Shown: piece by piece, positions 52,127 through 60,707 of the stretch
How the letters are laid out: each line of letters begins with the position of its first letter
How positions within the stretch are numbered: position 1 is the stretch's first letter
Assembly: GCA_963703125.1 (NCBI GenBank)
Contig: OY969790.1
Span: forward strand, 1,364,001 to 1,428,000
Source: MFD04716-140 sp963703125
GTDB lineage: Bacteria; Bacteroidota; Bacteroidia; Flavobacteriales; Flavobacteriaceae
Direction: 5' to 3'
DNA: 64,000 bases
Notes under the pieces: model-generated
What the model was told of the DNA's origin: nothing
The model's database searches: none
What the model saw: only the letters and a program-made list of their open reading frames with translations
Program-made: the position numbers and the translations under genes

Positions 52127-53242
52127 ATGATAAGAAAAATACTGAAGGTAATTCTATACATAGTCTTAGCACTCTTGATACTGATTTTGTGTCTAGTGAC
52201 TGCATGGTGGATTAATAGCCCTGGAAAAGCAGATCCTATTACTGATAAAAGTGGTAAGATAATTTCAGGGAGCATTTCAACCATCGATACGCTTCAAATT
52301 GGAGGTCTGAAACAATATATAATAATTCGTGGTGCCGATTCAACGAAACCAGTAATGTTGTTTGTTCATGGAGGTCCGGGAGGCCCGGAAATTGGAATGA
52401 TGAAGGAAACAAACAAACTAATTGAAAACGACTTCGTCATGGTATACTGGGAACAAAGAGGAGCAGGCAAATCCTATAGCCCAGATGTGCCACCTGAGTC
52501 AATGAATTTGGATCAATTTATTTTAGATGCAGGTGAACTCAGCCAATACCTTACCAAGCGATTCAAAAAAGACAAGATTTATATCATGGGACATTCCTGG
52601 GGGTCTCTACTCGGGATTTTAACGGCCAACAAATATCCGGAACTTTTCCACGCCTATTTTGGTGTGGGGCAAATAGGAGACCAATATAAGGGGGAACTTG
52701 TTTCATTTGAATGGGTTAAAAACCAGGCTCAATTACAAAATGACATAGTAGGAATCAATGATTTGGCTAATTTAAATTTCCCTAATCATTCAGAAAGTTA
52801 TGCTGATTTAGATGAATTCAATGCAGCTTGGGATGCTTTCATCGGTATTGAGAGAAATTATGTTATGAAGTATGGTGGTGGCGCAATGCGAGAAATGAGG
52901 GGAATATTGCCCTTAGTTAAGATGATTTTTCTTACTCATGAATACACAATTGAAGAAAAATTCAACTACTTAAAAGGCAGTGACTTTTCAGCCAAGTACT
53001 TATGGAAAGAGGTAATCGATACTAATCTTTTCAATGAAATTGATAGCATGCAAGTTCCTGTTTATATTCTTCAGGGTTTATATGATTACCAGACACCTTA
53101 TCCCGTTGCCAAAGATTTTTTTGACCAATTGAAAGCACCTGAAAAGAAGTTCTTTACCTTCGAAAAATCCGCACACAGTCCAAATTTTGAAGAAGTTGAA
53201 AATTTTAATTCAATTGTACACGAACTTGCTAGGGAAAAGTGA
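52127..53242 (+). CDS. Membrane-anchored alpha/beta hydrolase (proline-iminopeptidase-like), cassette 7 gene B
   Basis: The 371-residue protein has one N-terminal membrane segment (VILYIVLALLILILCLVTAW) and an alpha/beta-hydrolase domain. The oxyanion motif is in FVHGGPGGPEIGM, Ser in IMGHSWGSLLG, Asp near YDYQTPYP and His in KSAHSPNFEE. It probably acts in the periplasm on peptides or esters. A broken homologous pair (regulator plus hydrolase) follows at 53.9-56.6 kb. Confidence 0.85.
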   Translation: MIRKILKVILYIVLALLILILCLVTAWWINSPGKADPITDKSGKIISGSISTIDTLQIGGLKQYIIIRGADSTKPVMLFVHGGPGGPEIGMMKETNKLIENDFVMVYWEQRGAGKSYSPDVPPESMNLDQFILDAGELSQYLTKRFKKDKIYIMGHSWGSLLGILTANKYPELFHAYFGVGQIGDQYKGELVSFEWVKNQAQLQNDIVGINDLANLNFPNHSESYADLDEFNAAWDAFIGIERNYVMKYGGGAMREMRGILPLVKMIFLTHEYTIEEKFNYLKGSDFSAKYLWKEVIDTNLFNEIDSMQVPVYILQGLYDYQTPYPVAKDFFDQLKAPEKKFFTFEKSAHSPNFEEVENFNSIVHELAREK

Positions 53243-53304
53243 CCGTTAATTAATCGACTTTAAAATGAAGGACTCGTAGACGAACACAGAGGAAGCCCAA
53301 CTAC

Positions 53305-53471
53305 CGCCAACATTATGTATTTGACCATTGCGGGGTGAAGAGATAATTTGTAGTTTAGTTTTCAATCAATGTTCGGTTTCGTGGGACCGTTTCGGAGTAG
53401 TCGGGCAAATCAGTCGTGCCTCCTTCATTTGCCCTCCTATGCCCGCAACGTCACATACACCAGCGTTGGGA
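53305..53471 (+). repeat. attC-like site 8
   Basis: GCCAAC opens at 53306 and GTTGGGA closes at 53471. ATTATGTATTTGACCATTGC pairs with the complement of the right arm (GCAACGTCACATACACC). Length about 167 bp; it shares its last core with the next element. Confidence 0.65.
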
Positions 53472-53741
53472 CGGATTCAGCTGAAGCTGACCAAAGTGGC
53501 TACGCCGCTCATATATTCGCGCTCCCGCCCCTTCGGAAACCCGTCCCAACGACCTGCCAAACCAAATTGCCCATCGGGCCGTCGGGCGCGGCAGCTTTCA
53601 GCCGCCACTTCGTGTCACCACGCCCAACAGCACCTAACCGCAATTTGGCAACGTCCCTTCTGTCTTTTAAATCTTATATGTACCTTCGGTACACAACAAT
53701 TTAAAACCCAGGACGTCACTGCGTTTAGCAGGTCGTTAGGC
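53465..53741 (+). repeat. Tandem attC-like elements 9-10 (gene-less, copy 1)
   Basis: GTTGGGACGGATT (53465) and AACCCGTCCCAAC (ends 53550) form one inverted repeat. CCAACGACCTGCC (from 53547) and GCAGGTCGTTAGG (ends 53740) form a second. The first about 165 bp are nearly identical to 59097-59262, but this copy has an insertion of about 100 bp before its final core. Contains no gene. Confidence 0.65.
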
Positions 53742-53860
53742 TTAAATTGGAAACTTCCGATGGAATATAAAGAAAATGTCATATTGTTGAAAGTATATAT
53801 ATTTGAAAATAATATTTATAAAAGGACAAAGTACATTGGTCCCGTAATTTTAAAAGAAAC

Positions 53861-54997
53861 ATGCAATATATCATCGGTATATTTATTGCCTTTTTCCTGG
53901 CTATAATCATCCTTACCAAAAAGGGACGCAACAGGGCAGACGTAATTTTGGGTATTTGGATGATTGTAATTGGTATTCACATTTTTGGATACTATGGTTT
54001 TATTTCAGGCCTTACTTTACAATTACCCGGCTCTGATGTGGCTCAATTTACCTTATGCATTTGTACATGGCCCCATGTTATACCTGTATACATTGGCACT
54101 CACACGCCCCGGCAGTTTTAATTCTAAAAAGTGGATGCTGCATTTTGTGTTTCCTGTAATAATGGTAATTTCAATCCTGCCCTTTATGTTTTTGCCTGTA
54201 AATGAGGGATTAAAATCTATAAAAACAATGGAGAAGGATATGAAACTATTATGCCCGACTGGACAATTTTGATTGCAATTTCAGGTATATTTTATATTGT
54301 CATACCAAATATCCTGCTGTACAAGCATAAAAAACGAATTGTTAACCAATTCTCGTACCAGGAAAAGATTAATCTTAACTGGCTAAGGGTGTTATTTTAT
54401 GGTATGTTGGGTACCTGGATAATCATCATTTTTGTACGAAACGATGAATGGATATTTTCCATGTCTACTGTTTTTCTGGTATTTATAGGATATTTTGGCA
54501 TTAAACAGGCAGGCATATTTACAAACCAAAATATTGAGATTGCAGAAGCTGAACCAATATTTGATGTTGTTGTAGAAACGGTGGCTGATCAACCAGGCAC
54601 GGAGAAAAAGAAATATGCCAAATCGGGGTTGAGCGAAGATACAGCCAGAGACATACACCAACGACTTAAAGTCTTTGATGGCAGCCGAAAAGTTATTTAC
54701 TGAACCGGAATTGACTTTAACAGATTTAGTCAACCCGCTTAGGTATTCATCCCAATTATTTATCCCAGGTCATCAATGATATAGAAGGTGTGAATTTCTA
54801 CGATTATATCAATACGTTAAGAATTGAAGAATTTAAAAGGTTGATTTCAATTCCCGATAACCAAAAATTTACCTTCCTTGCTTTGGCTTATCGACTGTGG
54901 TTTCAATTCAAAATCGGCCTTTAACCGCTTCTTTAAAAAATCTACGGAACTATCACCATCAGCATACATCAAAAATATCATTAATGACTTATTTTAA
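53861..54997 (+). pseudogene. Decayed AraC-family regulator with membrane domain (paralogue of 50518 gene)
   Basis: Fragments in several frames follow the intact paralogue in order: IIGIFIAFFLAIIILTKKGR (53861), QLPGSDVAQFTL then a shift, NQFSYQEKINLNWLRVLFYG (54251 on), and a DNA-binding domain ending near the TAA at 54995-54997 (IKNIINDLF). At least three frameshifts are needed. No intact protein can be made. Confidence 0.82.
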
Positions 54998-55180
54998 TCC
55001 TTCTTTTAGTGCCATTTCTCAGGGAATGAGTATTATATTTATTTTCCTGAATAAAGACACATTTCATAAATAGTTGATTTGAATGTTTTTTAGATTAGAA
55101 ATGTTCCACCTTACAAGGAAGGACGGAATTGTTGTATTGATTAAGTCACTTTTGTTGTTCAATTAAAACACATAGTTGAT

Positions 55181-56648
55181 ATGAATTACAAAAGCAAATT
55201 CTTGACATCATTTTCCTTTCTTGTTTTGAATGGATTACCAATGTGTTTGCCCAGAATCTGTTGGAACAAAAATCCAGGACCATTGATATAAATAAACAAA
55301 AATTCATTCAGGTTGAGGGCTTTATCGAAGTATTGGAGAATCGTGATAAACCCATTTCGAAAAAATTAAAATTACCTGTCCGGATTATTAAATCCACTAA
55401 TAATAAGGCTCTGGAACCTGTTTTTTACCTCGATGGTGGCCCGGGTTATTCCAATCTTGGCAAAACAGATAATACGGAATTATTACAAAACCACGACTTT
55501 GTTTTTGTGGGATATCGCGGGACTGATGGTACATGGTCCTGAATTCCAAAAAACTGTACAAATCCTTTAAAGGTAAAAATCATCAGTTGTTAAGTGATGA
55601 ATCACTAGATGGTATTGTAACGACCATGCAAGCCTATTTCAATAAATTGGAGAAGGAAGGTATTGATGTTAATCAATATACCATGATGCAGGTAGTTGAT
55701 GATTTGGAACAGGCCCGGAAAATCTTGGGATATGACAAAATCAACCTGTTAAGTTTCAGTTATGGTACCCGTGTGGCATTGTTGTACAGTTATAAATATC
55801 CCAATTCAATCCACCGGAGTGTGATGGCAGGAGCCAATCCGCCGGGTCATTTTTTGTGGTATCCTGAAAAGACTGAAGCAGATTTTACATATGTGGGAGG
55901 AAAAATACAAAGCAAATGGGAAAGGGCTCACTTAAAGAAGCCATGCAAAAAGTCTCTGGATAATATGCCCAAAAAGTGGTCGTTCTACAGGCTGGATGCT
56001 GATAAAATTAAAACGACTAGCTTTTTGGCAATGTCGCAGAATGATATGGCAGTGATGGTTTTCGATTCGTATTTCAGGGCAGCCAATCATGATGATTACA
56101 GTGGATTGTATATGGTGCAATTGCTTGTATGATGTATTTATGAAAAAGATTATTTGGGGTGATATGTATTCAAAAGGAGCAAGTGCCGATATGCAATTGA
56201 ATACAAATTATCGCGAAATGTTGCGTGCATCAAATAAAACAACGGTTCTGGGACCCAATATGTCACTGGTGCTGTGGGGAAGCATTGAAGCCTGGAATAA
56301 GGACCTGATTCCGGAAGAATATTCGAAAATTAAGGGTTTCACAAACTGAAACTTTGATTGTGAGCGGAACATTTGGACACTTCTACTCCTGCAGATTATG
56401 CCAGGGATGAACTGATGCCTTATTTGCCGAATGGTAATCAGGTAATTTTAGAGAATTTTTCGCATGCAGATCTTGCAATGGCACAACCGGAAAACTATCA
56501 TAAACTGATCAATACTTATTTTGATACGGGCAAGGTTGATGCATCAGTTTTTTCACCTCATACAATCGATTTAAATCCAAAAAAGAAGTTTCATAAAATA
56601 GCAAAATGGGGCTTCCCGGTTATTATGGTTATGGGATGGTTTAATTGA
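55181..56648 (+). pseudogene. Decayed alpha/beta hydrolase (TAP/proline-iminopeptidase-like)
   Basis: Pieces in different frames preserve family landmarks in order: PVFYLDGGPGYSNLGKTDN (oxyanion), INLLSFSYGTRVALLYSYKY (Ser) and a C-terminal part with DTSTPADYARDEL and NFSHADLAMAQP. Stops and shifts separate them at about 55540, 56130 and 56350. With the regulator before it, this is a degraded version of the intact pair at 50.5-53.2 kb. Confidence 0.82.
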
Positions 56649-56742
56649 GCTTTAATGATTCAGAGCTTTTTAAAAGGATTTGTACATCAAAATCTAATAT
56701 TTAAGCCCCAGTGACCTTTTTTTATCTAAGCCCAGTTGGGAT

Positions 56743-57003
56743 ATGTGGACAACACAGGTGACGGTTTGGAATGACCAGGGTGTGGTGATCGCTACTTCTG
56801 AAAACGTCAAAACATTGAACAGAATGAAACTATTAAATTATTTTCACGCTGACAACGAATTACTATTTGTGAACGTTAACCATGGACTTCCAAAAAGGAA
56901 ATTAAACAGTAATGACCAAGTAAAGAGACAAGCAATTTTCAACTATTTGAACGAACTAAAAAATGGACTTGATAGACGACAGAAAAGAAAGCCGAACCGT
57001 TAA
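56743..57003 (+). CDS. Fragment or short hypothetical protein, 86 aa
   Basis: Begins with MWTTQVTVWNDQGVVIATSE and ends in a lysine-rich tail (RRQKRKPNR) directly before a GTTAGGC core at 57010-57016. It resembles the C-terminal part of a longer protein without its start. No domain recognised. Confidence 0.35.
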   Translation: MWTTQVTVWNDQGVVIATSENVKTLNRMKLLNYFHADNELLFVNVNHGLPKRKLNSNDQVKRQAIFNYLNELKNGLDRRQKRKPNR

Positions 57004-57009
57004 ATACGA

Positions 57010-57016
57010 GTTAGGC
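57010..57016 (+). repeat. attC-like right core (site 11, left arm unclear)
   Basis: GTTAGGC is an exact GTTRRRY heptamer at the expected cassette boundary just before cassette 9. The matching left arm was not found, perhaps through decay with the preceding pseudogenes. Confidence 0.4.
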
Positions 57017-57077
57017 TTACATTATTGACACCCTTAGAATACGAAACCTTAAGCCTCATATCTAAAGAAGAAATTTT

Positions 57078-57863
57078 ATGATAGAAACCAATAAAACAAA
57101 TTTAGTGCTGGATGAACAGTATTCGTTAAAGAAGATTCTGATAATATGGATTTCATCAGCACTACCAATGGCTATTTTAGCCTTTGGAATTACTCCTGCT
57201 CTGATTCCTGTGTTTGATTTACCTCCTCTAATTATTTATTGGCTAGCCATAAATCTTGGATTAATATGGCAGTTTGTTCTCTCGATAATTATCCTTAAAA
57301 AAGATGGAAAACCCATAACCTGGTCTACAATTCAGAAAAGAATGAGGTTTCAAAAACCACGAAATCCTAAAACTGGCAAGTCTAACAATTGGCTCTTTTT
57401 ATGGGTGATCCCATTTATTTTATTGAATGGTATTTTATCATCCGGTATTGGTTTTCCTGATTTAGATCGTATCGCTGGACCGTTGATTAAAAATATACCT
57501 CAATATGATTTATCAAAACTGACCACTCCAGAATTCAAAGGAGAATGGTGGATTCTAGGCGTTTTTATCTTAACAATGGTATTCAATTATTTTCTTGGTG
57601 AGGAATTTCTGTACAGGGGTATTCTTTTACCGAAAATGAATGGCGTTTTTGGTAAATGGGATTGGTTTGCGAATGGGGTATTATTTGGCTTTTATCATCT
57701 TCATAAACCACAAATAATAATATCAACCGCTCTTTTGTTTGGGTTTATATTTGCTTTCCCAGCAAAACGTTTTCAATCCACCTGGATGGCTGTAATAATC
57801 CATGGCTTAGAAGGATTTTTAGGTTTAATTATCGTCTTTAAAGTAATTTTGGGGACCACATAA
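57078..57863 (+). CDS. CPBP-family intramembrane metalloprotease, cassette 9
   Basis: The 261-residue protein has six to eight membrane segments and the CPBP/Abi motifs: EExxxR as GEEFLYRGILLP, FGFYHLHKPQ and a final VIIHGLEGFLG. Such proteases are related to prenyl endopeptidases and bacteriocin self-immunity proteins. It is a single-gene cassette. Confidence 0.85.
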   Translation: MIETNKTNLVLDEQYSLKKILIIWISSALPMAILAFGITPALIPVFDLPPLIIYWLAINLGLIWQFVLSIIILKKDGKPITWSTIQKRMRFQKPRNPKTGKSNNWLFLWVIPFILLNGILSSGIGFPDLDRIAGPLIKNIPQYDLSKLTTPEFKGEWWILGVFILTMVFNYFLGEEFLYRGILLPKMNGVFGKWDWFANGVLFGFYHLHKPQIIISTALLFGFIFAFPAKRFQSTWMAVIIHGLEGFLGLIIVFKVILGTT

Positions 57864-57898
57864 TTTGATACTCTGGATACAAAACAAAAAAAATCTAA

Positions 57899-58320
57899 GC
57901 CTAACACGGACAATATGGGTAAGTTGTTTGTCACACTTTTTGCTTTTGCTCCTGCACTCAAGACAAATTTGTTATGGGTCCTGCACCCGGACACGCGCAT
58001 CTGCCCGCAATTAAAATCCTGTACCTTGACAAATTTCTGGCTCCGAGACAAATTGTACCGCGACACTGCGCTAGTGCCCCCAACAAAAATCCTGTAACGT
58101 GATAGTTTACCGGCTCCGATTAAACTTGTACCCCCGATTTCGCTTCGCTCATGTGGGGCACGGCGCGACACGCGTAATGCTCAACAAACTTTGTACCTGG
58201 ACGGCAAAAAGTGCGCCATACCCTCCTTGCACCGTGACAGCTTTCTGGCTAAAGTATCAGGACTCTACCCGGTGCTATCGTCGGGTAACACAACCTCCCC
58301 ATATTGCCGGGCCGTTGTGC
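57899..58320 (+). repeat. attC-like site 12, unusually long, with internal repeats
   Basis: GCCTAAC opens (57899) and GTTGTGC closes (58314-58320). ACGGACAATATGGG pairs with the complement of CCCATATTGCCGGGCC. Between the arms lie about 370 bp with at least two degenerate direct repeats (AATCCTGTACCTTGAC at about 58015 and AATCCTGTAACGTGAT at about 58088, each followed by CGGCTCCGA-like sequence). It contains no gene. Confidence 0.65.
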
Positions 58321-58355
58321 GTCATTTGAAAAAACAACATTAATATAAATGAAAT

Positions 58356-58932
58356 ATGAGTGAATACATTAAAATTGGAATGAAAATAACTTGGTTAATA
58401 GTACTGACCTATTGGTTTGTTTTAGGATTTACGACCAAAAAAGTTAAAAGCCAAGAGTCTTTACTGAAAAGATTTCTATTTTATTGGCTTCCATTAATTG
58501 TTGCAATACTATTGTTGGGCTGGGGAATGGTTTGGACATACTCTGATTCGAGAAAATTTTGTGCCACACACCAATTTTATTGGAATTATTGGACTAGTAT
58601 TTTGCATATTAGGTGCAATTATCGCTTGTTGGTCTAGATACAAATTAGGAAGAAATTGGAGTTTGTCTGTGCAAAAAAAAGAAAACCACGAACTGATACA
58701 CAGTGGAATATACAAAATTGTACGACATCCTATTTATACTGGACTTTTGTTACTTTTTATTGGAAATACAATAATAGTTGGAGATTATCGTGGAATTATA
58801 GCAGTTCTAATAGTTTTTATATCATTTTGGTTAAAGCTTACAAAAGAAGAAAAATTACTGACGGAGAATTTTGGAAGCCAGTATATTGAATACAGAAAAA
58901 AAACAAAAGCATTAATACCATATATTCTTTAA
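58356..58932 (+). pseudogene. Isoprenylcysteine carboxyl methyltransferase-like protein, frameshifted, cassette 10
   Basis: Frame 1 (58356 on) gives membrane segments ending WGMVWTYSDSRKF; frame 2 continues VPHTNFIGIIGLVFCILGA and then GIYKIVRHPIYTGLLLLFIG, the family signature. One extra T in the TTTT at about 58558 accounts for the shift; removing it gives a product of about 191 residues. Members methylate or modify membrane substrates. Real defect or read error cannot be told apart here. Confidence 0.82.
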
Positions 58933-58972
58933 ATAAAATAGACGAACGAAGAATAACCCGAACAAAAACGAA

Positions 58973-59103
58973 CGCACAACACCCTATAATTTATGCTTAA
59001 ATCGGATTTAGTAGAAACTGACAAACATTCAATAAAAATATTGCTTCGGCGGAAAAATCTCCGATTTTTAAGCCGCACAAATCATTATACGAACACGTTG
59101 GGA
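58973..59103 (+). repeat. attC-like site 13
   Basis: CGCACAAC opens and GTTGGGA closes. ACCCTATAATTTATGC pairs with the complement of GCACAAATCATTATACGAAC, and an internal hairpin (AAAAATC-TCC-GATTTTT) sits in the loop. Length 131 bp. Confidence 0.7.
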
Positions 59104-59262
59104 CGGATTCAGCTGAAGCTGACCAAAGTGGCTACGCCGCTCATGCATTCGCGCTCCCACCCCTTCGGAAATCCGTCCCAACGACCTGCCAAACCAAATT
59201 GCCCATCGGGCCGTCGGGCGCGGCAGCTTTCAGCCGTCACTGCGTTTAGCAGGTCGTTGGCG
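59097..59262 (+). repeat. Tandem attC-like elements 14-15 (gene-less, copy 2)
   Basis: Starts with the same core GTTGGGACGGATT and returns with ATCCGTCCCAAC (to 59182). The second element then runs from CCAACGACCTGCC to GCAGGTCGTTGGCG (59262). Near-identical to 53465-53630 over about 165 bp. No ORF of its own is convincing. Confidence 0.7.
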
Positions 59263-59316
59263 GCAATTTTAAAAACCGACACTGCGTAATTAAAAGAACA
59301 CTAAAACATTTATATT

Positions 59317-60690
59317 ATGACAAGAAAAAGTAAAATCCAGAGACACATTTCTAAACCAATATTACTGTCTATTTTTCTAATACAGACCGTTTTTTGTTTT
59401 GCCCAAAAACCCGACATTATTCAACCAGGCAATTCAAGTATCAATACCGCACTACTGCATACAGGAAGTTTTGTGTGGGAACAAAAGGTAAACAATTTCT
59501 TTAATTCTGGAAAAACTCAAAAACCAAATGAGCGTTTTGTAACTATTCACCGTACAGCAAAAGAAATAATAATTGATGAACGTCTCACCGAAAATGGGAA
59601 GGATGTGGTGAAGAGGAAATCTATTTTAAACGCTAAAACATTTGAACCCATTAGTGCCCAATCTGAGACAGAAAACTTTTCATACAATCTTGAATTTGGA
59701 AGCAAAATAAAAGGGGTATTAGAAAATTTCAAAACTGGAGAAAAAGAAAAATTTGATGTACCCATTGAAGAAAAGTTTTTTGTTGGCAGTTCGTTAGAGA
59801 TTTTGGTAAGTATTTTACCGTTGAGAGAAGGTTATAAGGCATTTATTCCCCAAGTAACTTTTGACCGAGGCTATAGAACCAAGGTGATGCGTTGGGAAAT
59901 AGAAAAAGTACAAGAGCTTAAAACACCTTCGTGCCGCTTAGGAGAAATAATTGATGTGTTTTTAGTGGAACTTAGCAACACACTACCTCTTAGTACAGAT
60001 ACATATAAAATAGTAATAGACAAAAAAACAAGAAGGATACTAACGGTTGTCTATAATGGCAGTGGTGAAAAATTCTATGAAGACACCCAAAATGATATCA
60101 ATCCAATTAAAACTAAGTTTAATGTTGATGAAGCCAAGGCAATGATTAGCCAAGGCACTGCAAAGATTAATGGTAGAGCATATACGGTGGATGAAAGCAA
60201 GCCAAGAACAATAATAGAGAGTCTTAAAAGTAGGAATAAAATACGAGCACCAAAAGGGAGCATTGTAATGCTCATTCCTAATACATCTTATTTTAAAGAG
60301 TGGGTAGATTTCAATCTTTCTGTGCAACAAAAATTCCCAGGCACAATTGTTGGAGGACAGGTAATTAGTGGTTGTGGTCCTTATCCATTACCATTGGAAG
60401 TAAAAGAACAAACTCTTTTTACAGAAGTTACAGACAATAAAGGCAGTTTTTCATTCCAAAATCTGAAACCTGGAGAATATTACTTAGCAGTTCAGTTTGT
60501 AGCTACAAAATATACCCATACCACTCGTACACCAAACGGCTCTTATAATATTACTATTTATTCTGACGGTTCAGGTAGTGCAACCCAAAATATGGATGTT
60601 ACACAATGGGGTTCACCTACTAATGTAATGAACACTAAATTAGCGACAATTAAAAAAGAGGGCGAGGAAGTAAAAGTGGATTTAGATTGA
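59317..60690 (+). CDS. Secreted DUF3108-like protein with C-terminal carboxypeptidase-regulatory-like domain, cassette 11
   Basis: The 457-residue protein has a signal peptide (ending VFCFAQ). Its central region resembles DUF3108 proteins (RLTENGKDVVKRKSI ... VQELKTPSCRLGEIIDVFLV ... DTYKIVIDKKTRRILTVVYN), and it ends in a beta-sandwich with a carboxypeptidase-regulatory-like segment (NKGSFSFQNLKPGEYYLAVQ). It is probably periplasmic or surface-exposed. Function unknown. The stop lies 17 bp before the start of intron B. Confidence 0.65.
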   Translation: MTRKSKIQRHISKPILLSIFLIQTVFCFAQKPDIIQPGNSSINTALLHTGSFVWEQKVNNFFNSGKTQKPNERFVTIHRTAKEIIIDERLTENGKDVVKRKSILNAKTFEPISAQSETENFSYNLEFGSKIKGVLENFKTGEKEKFDVPIEEKFFVGSSLEILVSILPLREGYKAFIPQVTFDRGYRTKVMRWEIEKVQELKTPSCRLGEIIDVFLVELSNTLPLSTDTYKIVIDKKTRRILTVVYNGSGEKFYEDTQNDINPIKTKFNVDEAKAMISQGTAKINGRAYTVDESKPRTIIESLKSRNKIRAPKGSIVMLIPNTSYFKEWVDFNLSVQQKFPGTIVGGQVISGCGPYPLPLEVKEQTLFTEVTDNKGSFSFQNLKPGEYYLAVQFVATKYTHTTRTPNGSYNITIYSDGSGSATQNMDVTQWGSPTNVMNTKLATIKKEGEEVKVDLD

Positions 60691-60707
60691 GAAAAAAATG
60701 CCGCCAA

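Noticed and set aside
53328..53906. ORFs of 192 and 111 codons between cassettes
   Set aside because: They overlap attC-like elements in two frames, have low-complexity Pro/Arg/Ser composition, and the related copy at 59 kb does not keep the frame.
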